Assembly: GCF_009755265.1 (NCBI RefSeq)
Contig: NZ_WPOO01000005.1
Location: 106,905 to 170,904 of the forward strand
DNA: 64,000 nt
Direction of reading: 5' to 3'
DNA from: Adlercreutzia rubneri
Lineage (GTDB): Bacteria; Actinomycetota; Coriobacteriia; Coriobacteriales; Eggerthellaceae
The notes under the pieces were generated by a model. It worked only from the letters and a program-made list of their open reading frames with translations. It was not told the origin of the DNA and did not search any database. Numbering within the stretch: the first letter of the stretch is position 1; each line of letters opens with the position of its first letter. Below, piece by piece: positions 7,222 to 15,078 of this stretch. The position numbers and the translations under genes were made by a program.

Positions 7222-8811
7222 ATGAAAGCACAAGAGAGCAAGGGCACGTCCCGCCTGCTTGTGGCCATAGCCGTGATGGCGGCCGTGGCGGCGCTGGCGC
7301 TCGCGCTGTGGGGGTGCGCACCCCAGGCCACCACGACCATGGCGGCCACGGGCGGCGACGGGGAGACGACGGAGGAGACCGCTGCGTCGTCGATGTACCC
7401 CGACTTCACCGACAGGACCTCCGGCAACTTCAACGACACCTTCAGCACCACGGACATGCTGAACGCCGGCAACCGCGGATGCAACGCGTGCCACGAGGAT
7501 TTGTGGGACGTCATGAACATGAAGGACGGCTACAACCACATCCTGACCCACGTGGGCTACGACAAGGCGCTCACCTATCAGGACTGCGAGCCGTGCCACC
7601 GCGGCCACACAGCGCTCACCGGCCCGTACCTGGGCGACCTCATTCACGCGGCCCATTACGGCAGCAAGGTCTTCCAGGAGGCCAACGGCAACTGCTGGAG
7701 CTGCCATGCCATGAACTCCGCCGGCAACCAGGGCGACTACCAGCTGGTGCTGTGGGACGACTTCTACGATGAACCGGCGCTGGGCGGCTACCCGAACATC
7801 GACGGCAACGAAGCTGAGCAGGCCTGGGTCGACTCCCGCGGCTTCTTCGGCGGCTTCATCAATGGTATGACCCAGGATGCGGCGCCGTCCATCGATGTCA
7901 CGCTGGATCAGTCCATCACCGACCACGACGACGTGTTCATCGTGAACAACTGGGGCCCCGAGGTCACCGAGAAGAACGGCGAGCCCTTCAGCTTCGACGC
8001 CGTGTGCAGCGAGGAGAACACCGTGAGCCTCACCGGCGTGAAGAACCCCCGCTCGTTCACGAAAGCCGAACTTGAGGCCATGCCCCAGACCGAGTTCACC
8101 ATGGCGCTGGCCTGCGCCACCAACGGCCGCGGGGGCTCGCTCGTTTCCAACATCCCCATGTCGGGTGTGTCGGTGGCCTACCTCATCGAGCAGTGCGGAG
8201 GTTTGGCCGACGGCGTGAACGCCGTGAACGCCACGGGCTACGACGGCTGGCAGGCCTTCCCGCCCATGAATCTGGAGGCGAGCACCTACACCGAGGACGC
8301 CTACATTGCCCTGAAGTACTACGGCGAGGATCTGAGCCAGGACGACGGCGCACCCATGACGCTCGTGTCGCTGGGCAACCCCGGCGCGCGCCAGGTGAAG
8401 CACGTCAAGTCCATCGATTTCACTCAGGACGAGACCTTCTTCGAAGGCCCGATGATGGCCGAGTCCGACGAGCCCTCCCCAAGCTATCCCATCAACGGCA
8501 TGTGGTTCCAGGAAGACGGTGTCACCACCAAGGTGGGCGAGCCGGTGACCCTGACCGGTGCCGTGTACAGCTGGAACCGCGTCGTGGGAGACCTGGCCAG
8601 CGTCAACTTCAGCTTCGACATGGGCAAGACCTGGCAAGACGTGAAGATCGCCGATCAGGTCACCGACTTCGATCCGTTCCAATGGGTCACCTATTCCCTG
8701 GATTGGACGCCGAGCAAGGCGGGCAAATACCAGGTGAAGCTGCAGGCCACGGACGCGAACGGCGTCCAGATGAAGAAGCCCGTCACGCTGTTCGTGAACG
8801 TCGAGGAATAG
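7222..8811 (+). CDS. Triheme c-type cytochrome / sulfite oxidase-fold molybdopterin lipoprotein (copy 2)
   Basis: 529 residues and collinear over its whole length with the protein at 2343. It has a lipobox-like LWGC at Cys32, haem motifs CNACH (~87), CEPCH and CWSCH, a SUOX/MsrP-type fold with candidate Mo-ligand cysteine in CATNGRGG, and the Ig-like dimerisation domain. The haem part and the region around the cysteine are the most conserved between copies; the stretch after haem 3 (about residues 190-230) diverges most. The start is ATG at 7222 behind AAGGAGAAGAGG, identical to the site of copy 1. It is cotranscribed with 8831. Probably an exported terminal reductase or oxidase; substrate unknown. 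Confidence 0.85.
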   Translation: MKAQESKGTSRLLVAIAVMAAVAALALALWGCAPQATTTMAATGGDGETTEETAASSMYPDFTDRTSGNFNDTFSTTDMLNAGNRGCNACHEDLWDVMNMKDGYNHILTHVGYDKALTYQDCEPCHRGHTALTGPYLGDLIHAAHYGSKVFQEANGNCWSCHAMNSAGNQGDYQLVLWDDFYDEPALGGYPNIDGNEAEQAWVDSRGFFGGFINGMTQDAAPSIDVTLDQSITDHDDVFIVNNWGPEVTEKNGEPFSFDAVCSEENTVSLTGVKNPRSFTKAELEAMPQTEFTMALACATNGRGGSLVSNIPMSGVSVAYLIEQCGGLADGVNAVNATGYDGWQAFPPMNLEASTYTEDAYIALKYYGEDLSQDDGAPMTLVSLGNPGARQVKHVKSIDFTQDETFFEGPMMAESDEPSPSYPINGMWFQEDGVTTKVGEPVTLTGAVYSWNRVVGDLASVNFSFDMGKTWQDVKIADQVTDFDPFQWVTYSLDWTPSKAGKYQVKLQATDANGVQMKKPVTLFVNVEE

Positions 8812-8830
8812 AAAGGGACGGTGACATTCC

Positions 8831-9325
8831 ATGAAATCTCAGACTGTTAAGACCATCGGCGGCGTGATGAGCGCGGTGGCCCTCATCTCCGGAGGCGCCG
8901 GCGTGGCCCAGGCCGCTACCATCGAGCCTGCGGCAGCCGCTCCGGCATCTGTGACCACCCTGGCTGCCGCAGATGTCGCAGACACCGAGGCCCCTGCGCG
9001 CGCCGTGGAGGGAACCTTTAGCTACACGCAGGACGCCGTGTCCTCCAACGCCGAGATAAGCGGCGTTTTCTGCAAGGCGGCCGCCACGCTGTGCGCGTCG
9101 CTGCCCACTTACGGCTGCGAGGCCGTCAAGGCCGCGGCCGTCACCGTGGCGGGCCCCAACGCCTCGTTCACGGCCACCGTGGACGAGCTGGCCGGCGAGG
9201 AGGAAGCGACCTCCTACGTGATGGCCTGCTCCTGCGCTACCAACGTTGCCGGCGGCGGCGCCATCGCCAACGCCGAGGTCGAGGGCGTCTCTCTGGAAAC
9301 CCTCGTTCAGATGGCCTGCGCCTAA
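8831..9325 (+). CDS. Small secreted protein matching the N-terminal half of the molybdopterin domain (copy 2)
   Basis: 164 residues, nearly identical to the product of 3958 in the signal peptide (VAQA-A) and in the C-terminal ~100 residues; only the Pro/Ala linker differs much. It carries CATNVAGGG at the position equivalent to CATNGRGG of its large neighbour, and ends in the same VQMACA. All cysteines are conserved between the two copies, which argues for selection rather than decay. It lies 19 bp after 8811, with the same GAAAGGGACGGTGACATTC leader as copy 1. Function unknown. Confidence 0.8.
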   Translation: MKSQTVKTIGGVMSAVALISGGAGVAQAATIEPAAAAPASVTTLAAADVADTEAPARAVEGTFSYTQDAVSSNAEISGVFCKAAATLCASLPTYGCEAVKAAAVTVAGPNASFTATVDELAGEEEATSYVMACSCATNVAGGGAIANAEVEGVSLETLVQMACA

Positions 9326-9391
9326 GAAAGAGCGCGCTGTCGCCCGAAACTTGAAGGGCTCGACGCGCCCAGCGCCACCTGCCTCCCCCTC

Positions 9392-9423
9392 GGCCCGGAA
9401 GCCCTCGCTTCCGGGCCTTTTCC
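9392..9423 (+). terminator. Rho-independent terminator of cytochrome operon 2
   Basis: Stem GGCCCGGAAG / CTTCCGGGCC with a short loop (CCCTCG), followed by TTTT. It lies 66 bp after the stop codon of 9325. Confidence 0.85.
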
Positions 9424-9666
9424 ATAGGCAAAGGATGCAAACCCGTAGCACGAAGCCGCTTTTTGCCTTCCGCTTCAACGCAGATCGACATTTTCCCGCC
9501 TCTGGCTATTGTGTTACCTAGGCATAACTTTAAGCTTATCAAGAAAATGCCTGGTCACAGCTTCGCAAGAAAGCCTAGTCCTCAATACGCCCGTAGCCAG
9601 AGACGGAAAAATGTCGGAGACGACCGAGCGACAGGGCAAAAACCCGCCTCGGGCTACGGCTCGCAG

Positions 9667-9700
9667 CAAAAAGGCCGGCCCCTTTGCGGGAGCCGGCCTT
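9667..9700 (-). terminator. Rho-independent terminator after rplW
   Basis: Read leftward: AAGGCCGGC, loop, GCCGGCCTT and a run of T. It lies 44 bp past the rplW stop codon and ends the ribosomal operon at an unusual point, before any rplB. Confidence 0.85.
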
Positions 9701-9743
9701 GGTTTCTCGGGCTTTCGGCCCTTGGCGCGATGAGCGCTTGAAG

Positions 9744-10031
9744 CTAGGAAGCGAAGATCTCGATGGTCTCGCCCTCGGCCAGGGTGACCATGGCCTTCTT
9801 CCAGGTGCGGGTGCGACCCTCCTGGTAGCGAACGCGCTTCGGCTTCGACTTCACGTTCAGGGTGTTCACCTTGACCACCTTCACGTTGAAGATAGCCTCG
9901 ATAGCCTGGCGAATCTCAACCTTGTTGGCGTCCTTGGCCACCTCGAAGGTGTAGACGTTGTTCTCCATAGCGTCGTAGCTGTGCTCCGTGATGACGGGGC
10001 GGATGATGACGTCGCGGGGATCCTTCTCCAT
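9744..10031 (-). CDS. rplW: 50S ribosomal protein L23
   Basis: 95 residues, the normal length. It binds 23S rRNA at the exit of the nascent-peptide tunnel and is the docking point for trigger factor and SRP. It starts DPRDVIIRPVITEHSYD, contains FEVAKDANKVEIRQAIE and ends in the usual basic hairpin region (KPKRVRYQEGRTRTWKKA). The start codon overlaps the rplD stop by one base, showing translational coupling. It is the last gene of this operon: a terminator follows, where rplB and rpsS would be expected. Confidence 0.97.
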   Translation of the reverse strand: MEKDPRDVIIRPVITEHSYDAMENNVYTFEVAKDANKVEIRQAIEAIFNVKVVKVNTLNVKSKPKRVRYQEGRTRTWKKAMVTLAEGETIEIFAS

Positions 10032-10657
10032 TATGCAAGCACCTCCTCAATGCGGGCCAGGCACGGCTCGGCGATAACGAGGGCCTTGTTGTCGACCAGC
10101 TCGTAGGTGTTGATATCGCCCACCGGCAGAATGTTCACCTCGGGGATGTTGCGGAAAGACAGGAAAGCCTCGATGTCCTCGTTGCCGATGACCACGCAGA
10201 TGCGCTTGCCCTCGAGACCCAGCGCCTTGATGAGCGCCACGGCGTCCTTGGTGCAGGGCTTCTCGAAGTCCATGTCCTTCACAATGAACAGCTCGCCGTC
10301 GGCCAGCTTGGCGGAGAGAGCCGAGCGCATAGCCAGCTTGATCTCCTTCTTGTTGACCTTCTGGTCGTAGCTGCGGGTGTGGGGGCCGAACACGGTACCG
10401 CCGCCGACCCACTGGGGAGCGCGAATGGTACCCTGACGGGCACGGCCGGTGCCCTTCTGACGCCACGGCTTCTTGCCGCCGCCGCGAACCATGCCGCGGG
10501 TGCGCGTGTTGGCGGTGCCCTGGCGCCAGGATGCCTGCTGCGCCTTCACGGTGCGATGCATCACAGGCACGTTCGGCTCGATGGCGAACACGGCGTCGGA
10601 AAGCTCGACCGTGCCGGCGGCAGCGCCCTTCACGTCCTTAATCTCAATAGTTGCCAT
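10031..10657 (-). CDS. rplD: 50S ribosomal protein L4
   Basis: 208 residues. It lines the peptide exit tunnel and binds 23S rRNA. The long basic loop is visible around residues 45-100 (QASWRQGTANTRTRGMVRGG, then KPWRQKGTGRARQG). In many bacteria L4 also represses its own operon; that is family knowledge and is not visible here. It sits 34 bp after rplC and overlaps rplW by one base. Confidence 0.97.
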   Translation of the reverse strand: MATIEIKDVKGAAAGTVELSDAVFAIEPNVPVMHRTVKAQQASWRQGTANTRTRGMVRGGGKKPWRQKGTGRARQGTIRAPQWVGGGTVFGPHTRSYDQKVNKKEIKLAMRSALSAKLADGELFIVKDMDFEKPCTKDAVALIKALGLEGKRICVVIGNEDIEAFLSFRNIPEVNILPVGDINTYELVDNKALVIAEPCLARIEEVLA

Positions 10658-10691
10658 AGTTGCTGTAACTCCTTGTTACCGATCGTTCCAA

Positions 10692-11312
10692 TTAAGCCAT
10701 GCGGACGCGGACGATGCCGTTCTTGCCGCCGGGCACCGCACCCTTGACCAGGATGAGGTTCTGCTCCTCGTCGATGCGAACAACCTCGAGGTTCTTCACG
10801 GTGACGGTGTCGCAGCCCATGTGGCCAGGCAGGCGCAGGCCCTTGAACACGCGGGACGGCGTGGCGCACTGGCCCACGGAACCGGGGGCGCGATGGAAGT
10901 GCGCGCCGTGGCCGCCCGGGCCGCCGGCGAAGCCGTAGCGCTTCATGACGCCGGCGAAGCCCTTGCCCTTGGACGTGCCGGTCACGTCGACCTTCTTCAC
11001 GTCGGCGAAGGCCGCGACGGTCTGCTCGTCGCCCACCTTGTACTCGCCGGCGTTCTCGACGCGAACCTCGCGCAGGTAGCGCTTCGGCTCGGCGCCCTGG
11101 GCGTCGAAGTGGCCCTGCATGGGCTTGTTCACGCGACGGGGCTTGATGTAGCCGAAGCCCATCTGCACGGCCTCGTAGCCGTCGGTATCCACGGTCTTCA
11201 CCTGGCACACGGTGTTCGGCTCGGCCTGGATAACGGTGACCGGGACGATGCGGTCCTGGTCGTCGAAGATCTGGGTCATGCCGATCTTCTTGCCATAGAT
11301 AGCGTTAATCAT
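10692..11312 (-). CDS. rplC: 50S ribosomal protein L3
   Basis: 206 residues. One of the first proteins to bind 23S rRNA; its loop reaches the peptidyl transferase centre. It starts INAIYGKKIGMTQIFDDQDR and carries the conserved basic stretch GGPGGHGAHFHRAPGSVG and LPGHMG near the end. It lies 14 bp after rpsJ with AAAGGAGGTTTGGG upstream of the ATG. Confidence 0.97.
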   Translation of the reverse strand: MINAIYGKKIGMTQIFDDQDRIVPVTVIQAEPNTVCQVKTVDTDGYEAVQMGFGYIKPRRVNKPMQGHFDAQGAEPKRYLREVRVENAGEYKVGDEQTVAAFADVKKVDVTGTSKGKGFAGVMKRYGFAGGPGGHGAHFHRAPGSVGQCATPSRVFKGLRLPGHMGCDTVTVKNLEVVRIDEEQNLILVKGAVPGGKNGIVRVRMA

Positions 11313-11326
11313 GTCCCAAACCTCCT

Positions 11327-11635
11327 TTACAGCTTGATCTCGATGTCAACGCCAGCGGGGAGATCGAGACGCATCAGGGAGTCAACCGTGTTGGGGGTCG
11401 GCTCGAGGATGTCGATCAGGCGCTTGTGGGTGCGCATCTCGAACTGCTCGCGGGAGTCCTTGTTCACATGGGGCCCACGGATGACGCAGTACAGGTTGCG
11501 CTCCGTCGGCAGCGGAATAGGACCGGAAACCTTGGCACCCGTCTTCTGAGCGGTATCGACGATGAGGCGCGTGGACTGATCCACGATCTCATGATCGTAT
11601 CCCTTGAGACGGATGCGAATCTTCTGACTTGCCAC
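11327..11635 (-). CDS. rpsJ: 30S ribosomal protein S10
   Basis: 102 residues, the standard length. A 30S head protein and, as NusE, a partner of NusB in antitermination. Recognised by IRIRLKGYDHEIVDQSTR and GPIPLPTE. It directly follows fusA (38 bp), so the str and S10 gene clusters are joined without tuf between them. Confidence 0.97.
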   Translation of the reverse strand: MASQKIRIRLKGYDHEIVDQSTRLIVDTAQKTGAKVSGPIPLPTERNLYCVIRGPHVNKDSREQFEMRTHKRLIDILEPTPNTVDSLMRLDLPAGVDIEIKL

Positions 11636-11673
11636 TTACATTACCTCCAAATAGAAGTTTCTCTGAGGGCGCC

Positions 11674-13791
11674 TTAGGCGTTGCCGCCGGCCTTGCTGAT
11701 GATCTCGTCCTGCACGGACTTGGGCACGGGCTCGTAGGAGTCCATCTGCATGGTGTACACGGCGCGGCCCTGCGTACCGGAACGCAGGTCGGTCGCGTAG
11801 CCGAACATGTTGCCCAGCGGAACCTTCGCCTCGATGACGACGGCGTTTCCACGCTGCTCCTGGCCCTGAATAAGACCACGACGGCTGGGAATGTCACCCA
11901 TGACGAAGCCGGTGTACTCCTCGGGCGTCTCAACCTCGACAGCCATGACGGGCTCCAGGATGACCGGGTTGGATTTGCGCAGGGCGTCCTTGATGGCCAT
12001 GGAACCGGCCACCTTGAAGGCGGCCTCGGAGGAGTCCACGTCGTGGTAGGAACCGTCGATCAGCTCGACCTTCACGTCCTCGACCGGGTAGCCAGCCAGA
12101 ACGCCGGAGTTCAGCGCCTCCTGGATGCCCTTGTCGATGGAGGGGATGTACTCCTTGGGCACCACGCCGCCGACGATCTTGTTGACGAACTCGTAGCCCT
12201 TGCCAGCCTCCTGCGGGTACATGTTGATGACCGCGTGTCCGTACTGGCCGCGGCCGCCGGACTGGCGAACGAACTTGCCCTCGGCGTTCATGACCTCGTG
12301 GCCCGGACGCTCGCGATAGGCTACCTGCGGCTTGCCCACGTTCGCCTCGACCTTGAACTCACGCAGCAGGCGATCGACGATGATCTCGAGGTGCAGCTCG
12401 CCCATGCCGGCGATGATGGTCTGACCAGTCTCATGGTTGGTGGACACGCGGAAAGTCGGGTCCTCCTCGGCGAGCTTCTGCAGGGCGATGGCCATCTTGT
12501 CCTGCTCGGCCTTGGTCTTGGGCTCCACGGCGATGTCGATAACCGGATCGGCGAACTCCATGGACTCCAGGATGACGGGAGCGTCCTCGGCGCACAGGGA
12601 GTCACCGGTGGAGGTGTCTTTCAGACCCACAACAGCAACGATGTCGCCAGCGGACACGGCGTCGATGTCGACGCGCTGGTTGGAGTGCATCTGCAGCAGA
12701 CGGCCGATGCGCTCTTTCTTGCCCTTCGTGGCGTTCAGCACGTAGCTGCCGGCGTCCAGATGGCCGGAGTACACACGCAGGTAGGTGAGCTTGCCCACAT
12801 AGGGGTCGGTCATGATCTTGAAGGCCAACGAAGCGAACGGAGCCTTCGGATCGGCCGGACGCTCCTCTTCCTCGCCGGTGTCGGGGTTGGTACCCTTGAT
12901 CGGCGGGATGTCCACCGGGGAGGGCATGTAGTCGACCACGGCGTCCAGCAGCTCCTGCACACCCTTGTTCTTGTAGGCGGAGCCCACGAACACGGGGTTG
13001 ATCTGGCAGGCGATAACACCCTTGCGGATGGCGGCCTTCAGCTCGTCGACGGAGATCTCCTCCTCCATGAGGACCTTCTCCATCAGCTCGTCGTCGCAGT
13101 CGGCGGCGGCCTCAAGCAGCTCCTGGTGGTACAGCTCGGCATCTTCCTTGAACTCGGCCGGGATCTCGGCCATGGGCTCGGGGTAAGTCATACCCTTGTC
13201 GTCGGCCTTGAAGTCCCAGGCAGTCATGGTCACGAGGTCCACGATGCCCCAGAAGTTATCCTCGGCACCCATGGGAATCTGGGCGGCCACGGCCTTCGCA
13301 TCCAGACGGTCGCGCATGGTCTGGATGGCATGGAAGAAGTCGGCACCCACGCGGTCGTACTTGTTGATGAAGGCGATGCGGGGCACGCCGTAGCGCTCGG
13401 CCTGGCGCCACACCGTCTCGGACTGCGGCTGCACGCCGGCAACGGCGTCGAACACGGCGACGGTGCCGTCGAGCACGCGCAGGGAGCGCTCCACCTCGGC
13501 CGTGAAGTCCACGTGGCCGGGGGTGTCGATGATCTGGAAGCGGTATTCCTTGCCGTCGGACGCGCCGCCGGGGTACTTCCAAAAGCAGGTGGTGGCTGCA
13601 GCGGTGATAGTCACGCCGCGCTCCTGCTCCTGGACCATCCAGTCCATGGTGGCAGCGCCGTCGTGCACCTCGCCGATCTTATGAGTTTTGCCCGTGTAGT
13701 AGAGGATGCGCTCGGTCGTGGTGGTCTTGCCTGCATCGATGTGGGCCATGATGCCGATGTTGCGCGTATCCCTCAGATCGATTTTAGCCAT
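11674..13791 (-). CDS. fusA: Translation elongation factor G
   Basis: 705 residues; the GTPase that drives translocation of tRNA and mRNA on the ribosome. G1 is AHIDAGKTTT (residues 16-25), G2 RGVTITAAATT, G3 DTPGHVDF, G4 NKYD, then domains II-V. It is the third gene of the leftward rpsL operon, 15 bp after rpsG. No second elongation factor gene follows; tuf must be elsewhere in the genome. Confidence 0.98.
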   Translation of the reverse strand: MAKIDLRDTRNIGIMAHIDAGKTTTTERILYYTGKTHKIGEVHDGAATMDWMVQEQERGVTITAAATTCFWKYPGGASDGKEYRFQIIDTPGHVDFTAEVERSLRVLDGTVAVFDAVAGVQPQSETVWRQAERYGVPRIAFINKYDRVGADFFHAIQTMRDRLDAKAVAAQIPMGAEDNFWGIVDLVTMTAWDFKADDKGMTYPEPMAEIPAEFKEDAELYHQELLEAAADCDDELMEKVLMEEEISVDELKAAIRKGVIACQINPVFVGSAYKNKGVQELLDAVVDYMPSPVDIPPIKGTNPDTGEEEERPADPKAPFASLAFKIMTDPYVGKLTYLRVYSGHLDAGSYVLNATKGKKERIGRLLQMHSNQRVDIDAVSAGDIVAVVGLKDTSTGDSLCAEDAPVILESMEFADPVIDIAVEPKTKAEQDKMAIALQKLAEEDPTFRVSTNHETGQTIIAGMGELHLEIIVDRLLREFKVEANVGKPQVAYRERPGHEVMNAEGKFVRQSGGRGQYGHAVINMYPQEAGKGYEFVNKIVGGVVPKEYIPSIDKGIQEALNSGVLAGYPVEDVKVELIDGSYHDVDSSEAAFKVAGSMAIKDALRKSNPVILEPVMAVEVETPEEYTGFVMGDIPSRRGLIQGQEQRGNAVVIEAKVPLGNMFGYATDLRSGTQGRAVYTMQMDSYEPVPKSVQDEIISKAGGNA

Positions 13792-13806
13792 GTATCTTCA
13801 CCAGCC

Positions 13807-14277
13807 CTAGAAGCGGTAGTGCGAGAACGCACGGTTCGCCTCGGCCATCTTGTACATGTCCTCGCGCTTCTTCACAGCGGCGCCGGTATTGTTGGAGGCG
13901 TCGATGATCTCGTTGGCGAGACGCTCGCGCATGGTGTGCTCCTTGCGCTTGCGGGAGAAGTCGACGATCCAGCGGATCGCCAGCGTGGTGGCGCGACGGG
14001 AGTTGACCTCCATCGGCACCTGGTAAGTGGCGCCGCCCACGCGCTTCGGCTTGCACTCGAGGGTGGGGCGGACGTTGTCCATGGCCTTCTTGAACACGGT
14101 CAGCGGATCCTCGCCGGTCTTCTCCTGGACCAGGTCGAAGGCGCCGTAGACGATGTTCTCGGCGATAGACTTCTTGCCGTCAAGCAGAACCTTGTTGATG
14201 AGCTGCGTGACGAGACGGTTGTTGAACTTTGCGTCCGGCTGCGTTTCGCGACGGACTGCTGCTGCACGACGCGGCAT
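13807..14277 (-). CDS. rpsG: 30S ribosomal protein S7
   Basis: 156 residues, the usual size. It nucleates assembly of the 30S head and contacts the E-site tRNA. It begins PRRAAAVRRETQPDAKFNN, contains KKAMDNVRPTLECKPKRVGG and ends HYRF. I chose ATG at 14277 because S7 normally starts MPRR; an in-frame ATG 48 bases earlier would add an unrelated extension. In many bacteria S7 autoregulates the str operon. Confidence 0.97.
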   Translation of the reverse strand: MPRRAAAVRRETQPDAKFNNRLVTQLINKVLLDGKKSIAENIVYGAFDLVQEKTGEDPLTVFKKAMDNVRPTLECKPKRVGGATYQVPMEVNSRRATTLAIRWIVDFSRKRKEHTMRERLANEIIDASNNTGAAVKKREDMYKMAEANRAFSHYRF

Positions 14278-14382
14278 GTAGTTACTCCTTTTGCTTCTGC
14301 GCGCTTCGGGATGCTTTGCCGGCATCCATTAGGTCGGCGGGTTTCTAGCCCGACTTCTCCGACCCGCGCGACTTAACGAACG

Positions 14383-14754
14383 TTATTTCGGGCGCTTAGC
14401 GCCATAGCGGCTGCGAGCCTGCTTGCGGTTGTCCACCGCAGCGCAGTCGAGCGCCGCGCGGATGACCTTGTAACGGACACCGGGAAGGTCCCTTACACGG
14501 CCGCCGCGGATGAGCACCATGGAGTGCTCCTGGAGGTTGTGGCCCTCGCCGGGGATGTAGGCCGTGACCTCCATACCGTTGACGAGACGCACACGGCAGA
14601 CCTTGCGAAGAGCGGAGTTCGGCTTCTTGGGGGTCGTGGTGTACACGCGGGTGCACACGCCGCGCTTCTGCGGGTTGCCCTTGAGCGCCGGGGTCTTCGA
14701 CTTGTCGACCGTCTTCTTGCGGCCCTTGCGGACCAGCTGGTTAATTGTAGGCAA
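14383..14754 (-). CDS. rpsL: 30S ribosomal protein S12 (TTG start)
   Basis: 123 residues. It acts in the decoding centre and is the classical streptomycin target. PTINQLVRKGRK begins right after a TTG codon at 14754, with AGGAAAAG upstream; a longer in-frame ATG start would add 14 residues that no S12 has, so TTG is the likely initiator. Conserved stretches KTPALKGNPQKRGVCTRVYT and KKPNSALRKVCRVRL are present. Lys43 in TPKKPNSA is wild type (streptomycin sensitive by inference). First gene of the operon. Confidence 0.96.
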   Translation of the reverse strand: MPTINQLVRKGRKKTVDKSKTPALKGNPQKRGVCTRVYTTTPKKPNSALRKVCRVRLVNGMEVTAYIPGEGHNLQEHSMVLIRGGRVRDLPGVRYKVIRAALDCAAVDNRKQARSRYGAKRPK

Positions 14755-14801
14755 GACTCTTTTCCTTTCCTTTTTCCACGGGCTTGCACTGCACAAAACA
14801 A

Positions 14802-14818
14802 GCGCCTCTGTGAGGCGC
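14802..14818 (-). promoter_or_regulatory. Hairpin at the 5' end of the rpsL leader
   Basis: Read leftward: GCGCCTC-ACA-GAGGCGC followed by TTGTTTT. Given the promoter at 14827-14855, transcription should start within a few bases of this stem. It could stabilise the mRNA 5' end or act as a weak attenuator. Confidence 0.5.
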
Positions 14819-14826
14819 GAGGGGGT

Positions 14827-14855
14827 ATATTACGAGGGTTTCCGCTGTGTGTCAA
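14827..14855 (-). promoter_or_regulatory. Promoter of the rpsL operon
   Basis: TTGACA, a spacer of exactly 17 bases, and TAATAT, read leftward. This is the best sigma-70-type promoter in the window. It lies 73 bp upstream of the rpsL TTG. Confidence 0.85.
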
Positions 14856-15009
14856 ACGCCACGCACCCGGGCGTATCCATCCCCTCCGGCGAGCGGCACA
14901 ATTTGTCCATAATCGCAGGAAATGCAGGCAAGGAAGCCCCACGCACTTCCGACCGACAAGGACTGGCACGCTTTCTCGTAGAGGCCGACGAGGACTGACG
15001 CGCTTTTCC

Positions 15010-15038
15010 CGTAGGGGCCGACCTTGGTCGGCCCTCCC
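15010..15038. repeat. Short palindromic intergenic repeat, family A
   Basis: CGTAGGGG followed by the palindrome GGGCCGACCTTGGTCGGCCC and TCCC. Other family members, in either orientation, are at 21524, 32263, 32323, 36285 and 53339. It lies between the rpsL promoter and regulator 3. The rest of the gap from 14856 to 15078 shows nothing else. Confidence 0.8.
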
Positions 15039-15078
15039 GACCGATGAAGGCCAGCGCCCCCGGTCATCTAAACCGACT

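Larger units (their letters stand above)
9326..9743. other. Gap between redox module and ribosomal operon
   Basis: 418 bp between the second small secreted protein and rplW. It holds the terminator of the rightward operon, about 245 bp in which I see no gene or clear signal, and the terminator of the leftward ribosomal operon. Confidence 0.6.

Noticed and set aside
11629..14376. A 915-codon open frame antisense to fusA and rpsG
   Set aside because: It mirrors ribosomal genes in a high-GC genome, is rich in His/Gly/Val/Leu as expected of a shadow frame, and has no domain or ribosome binding site.
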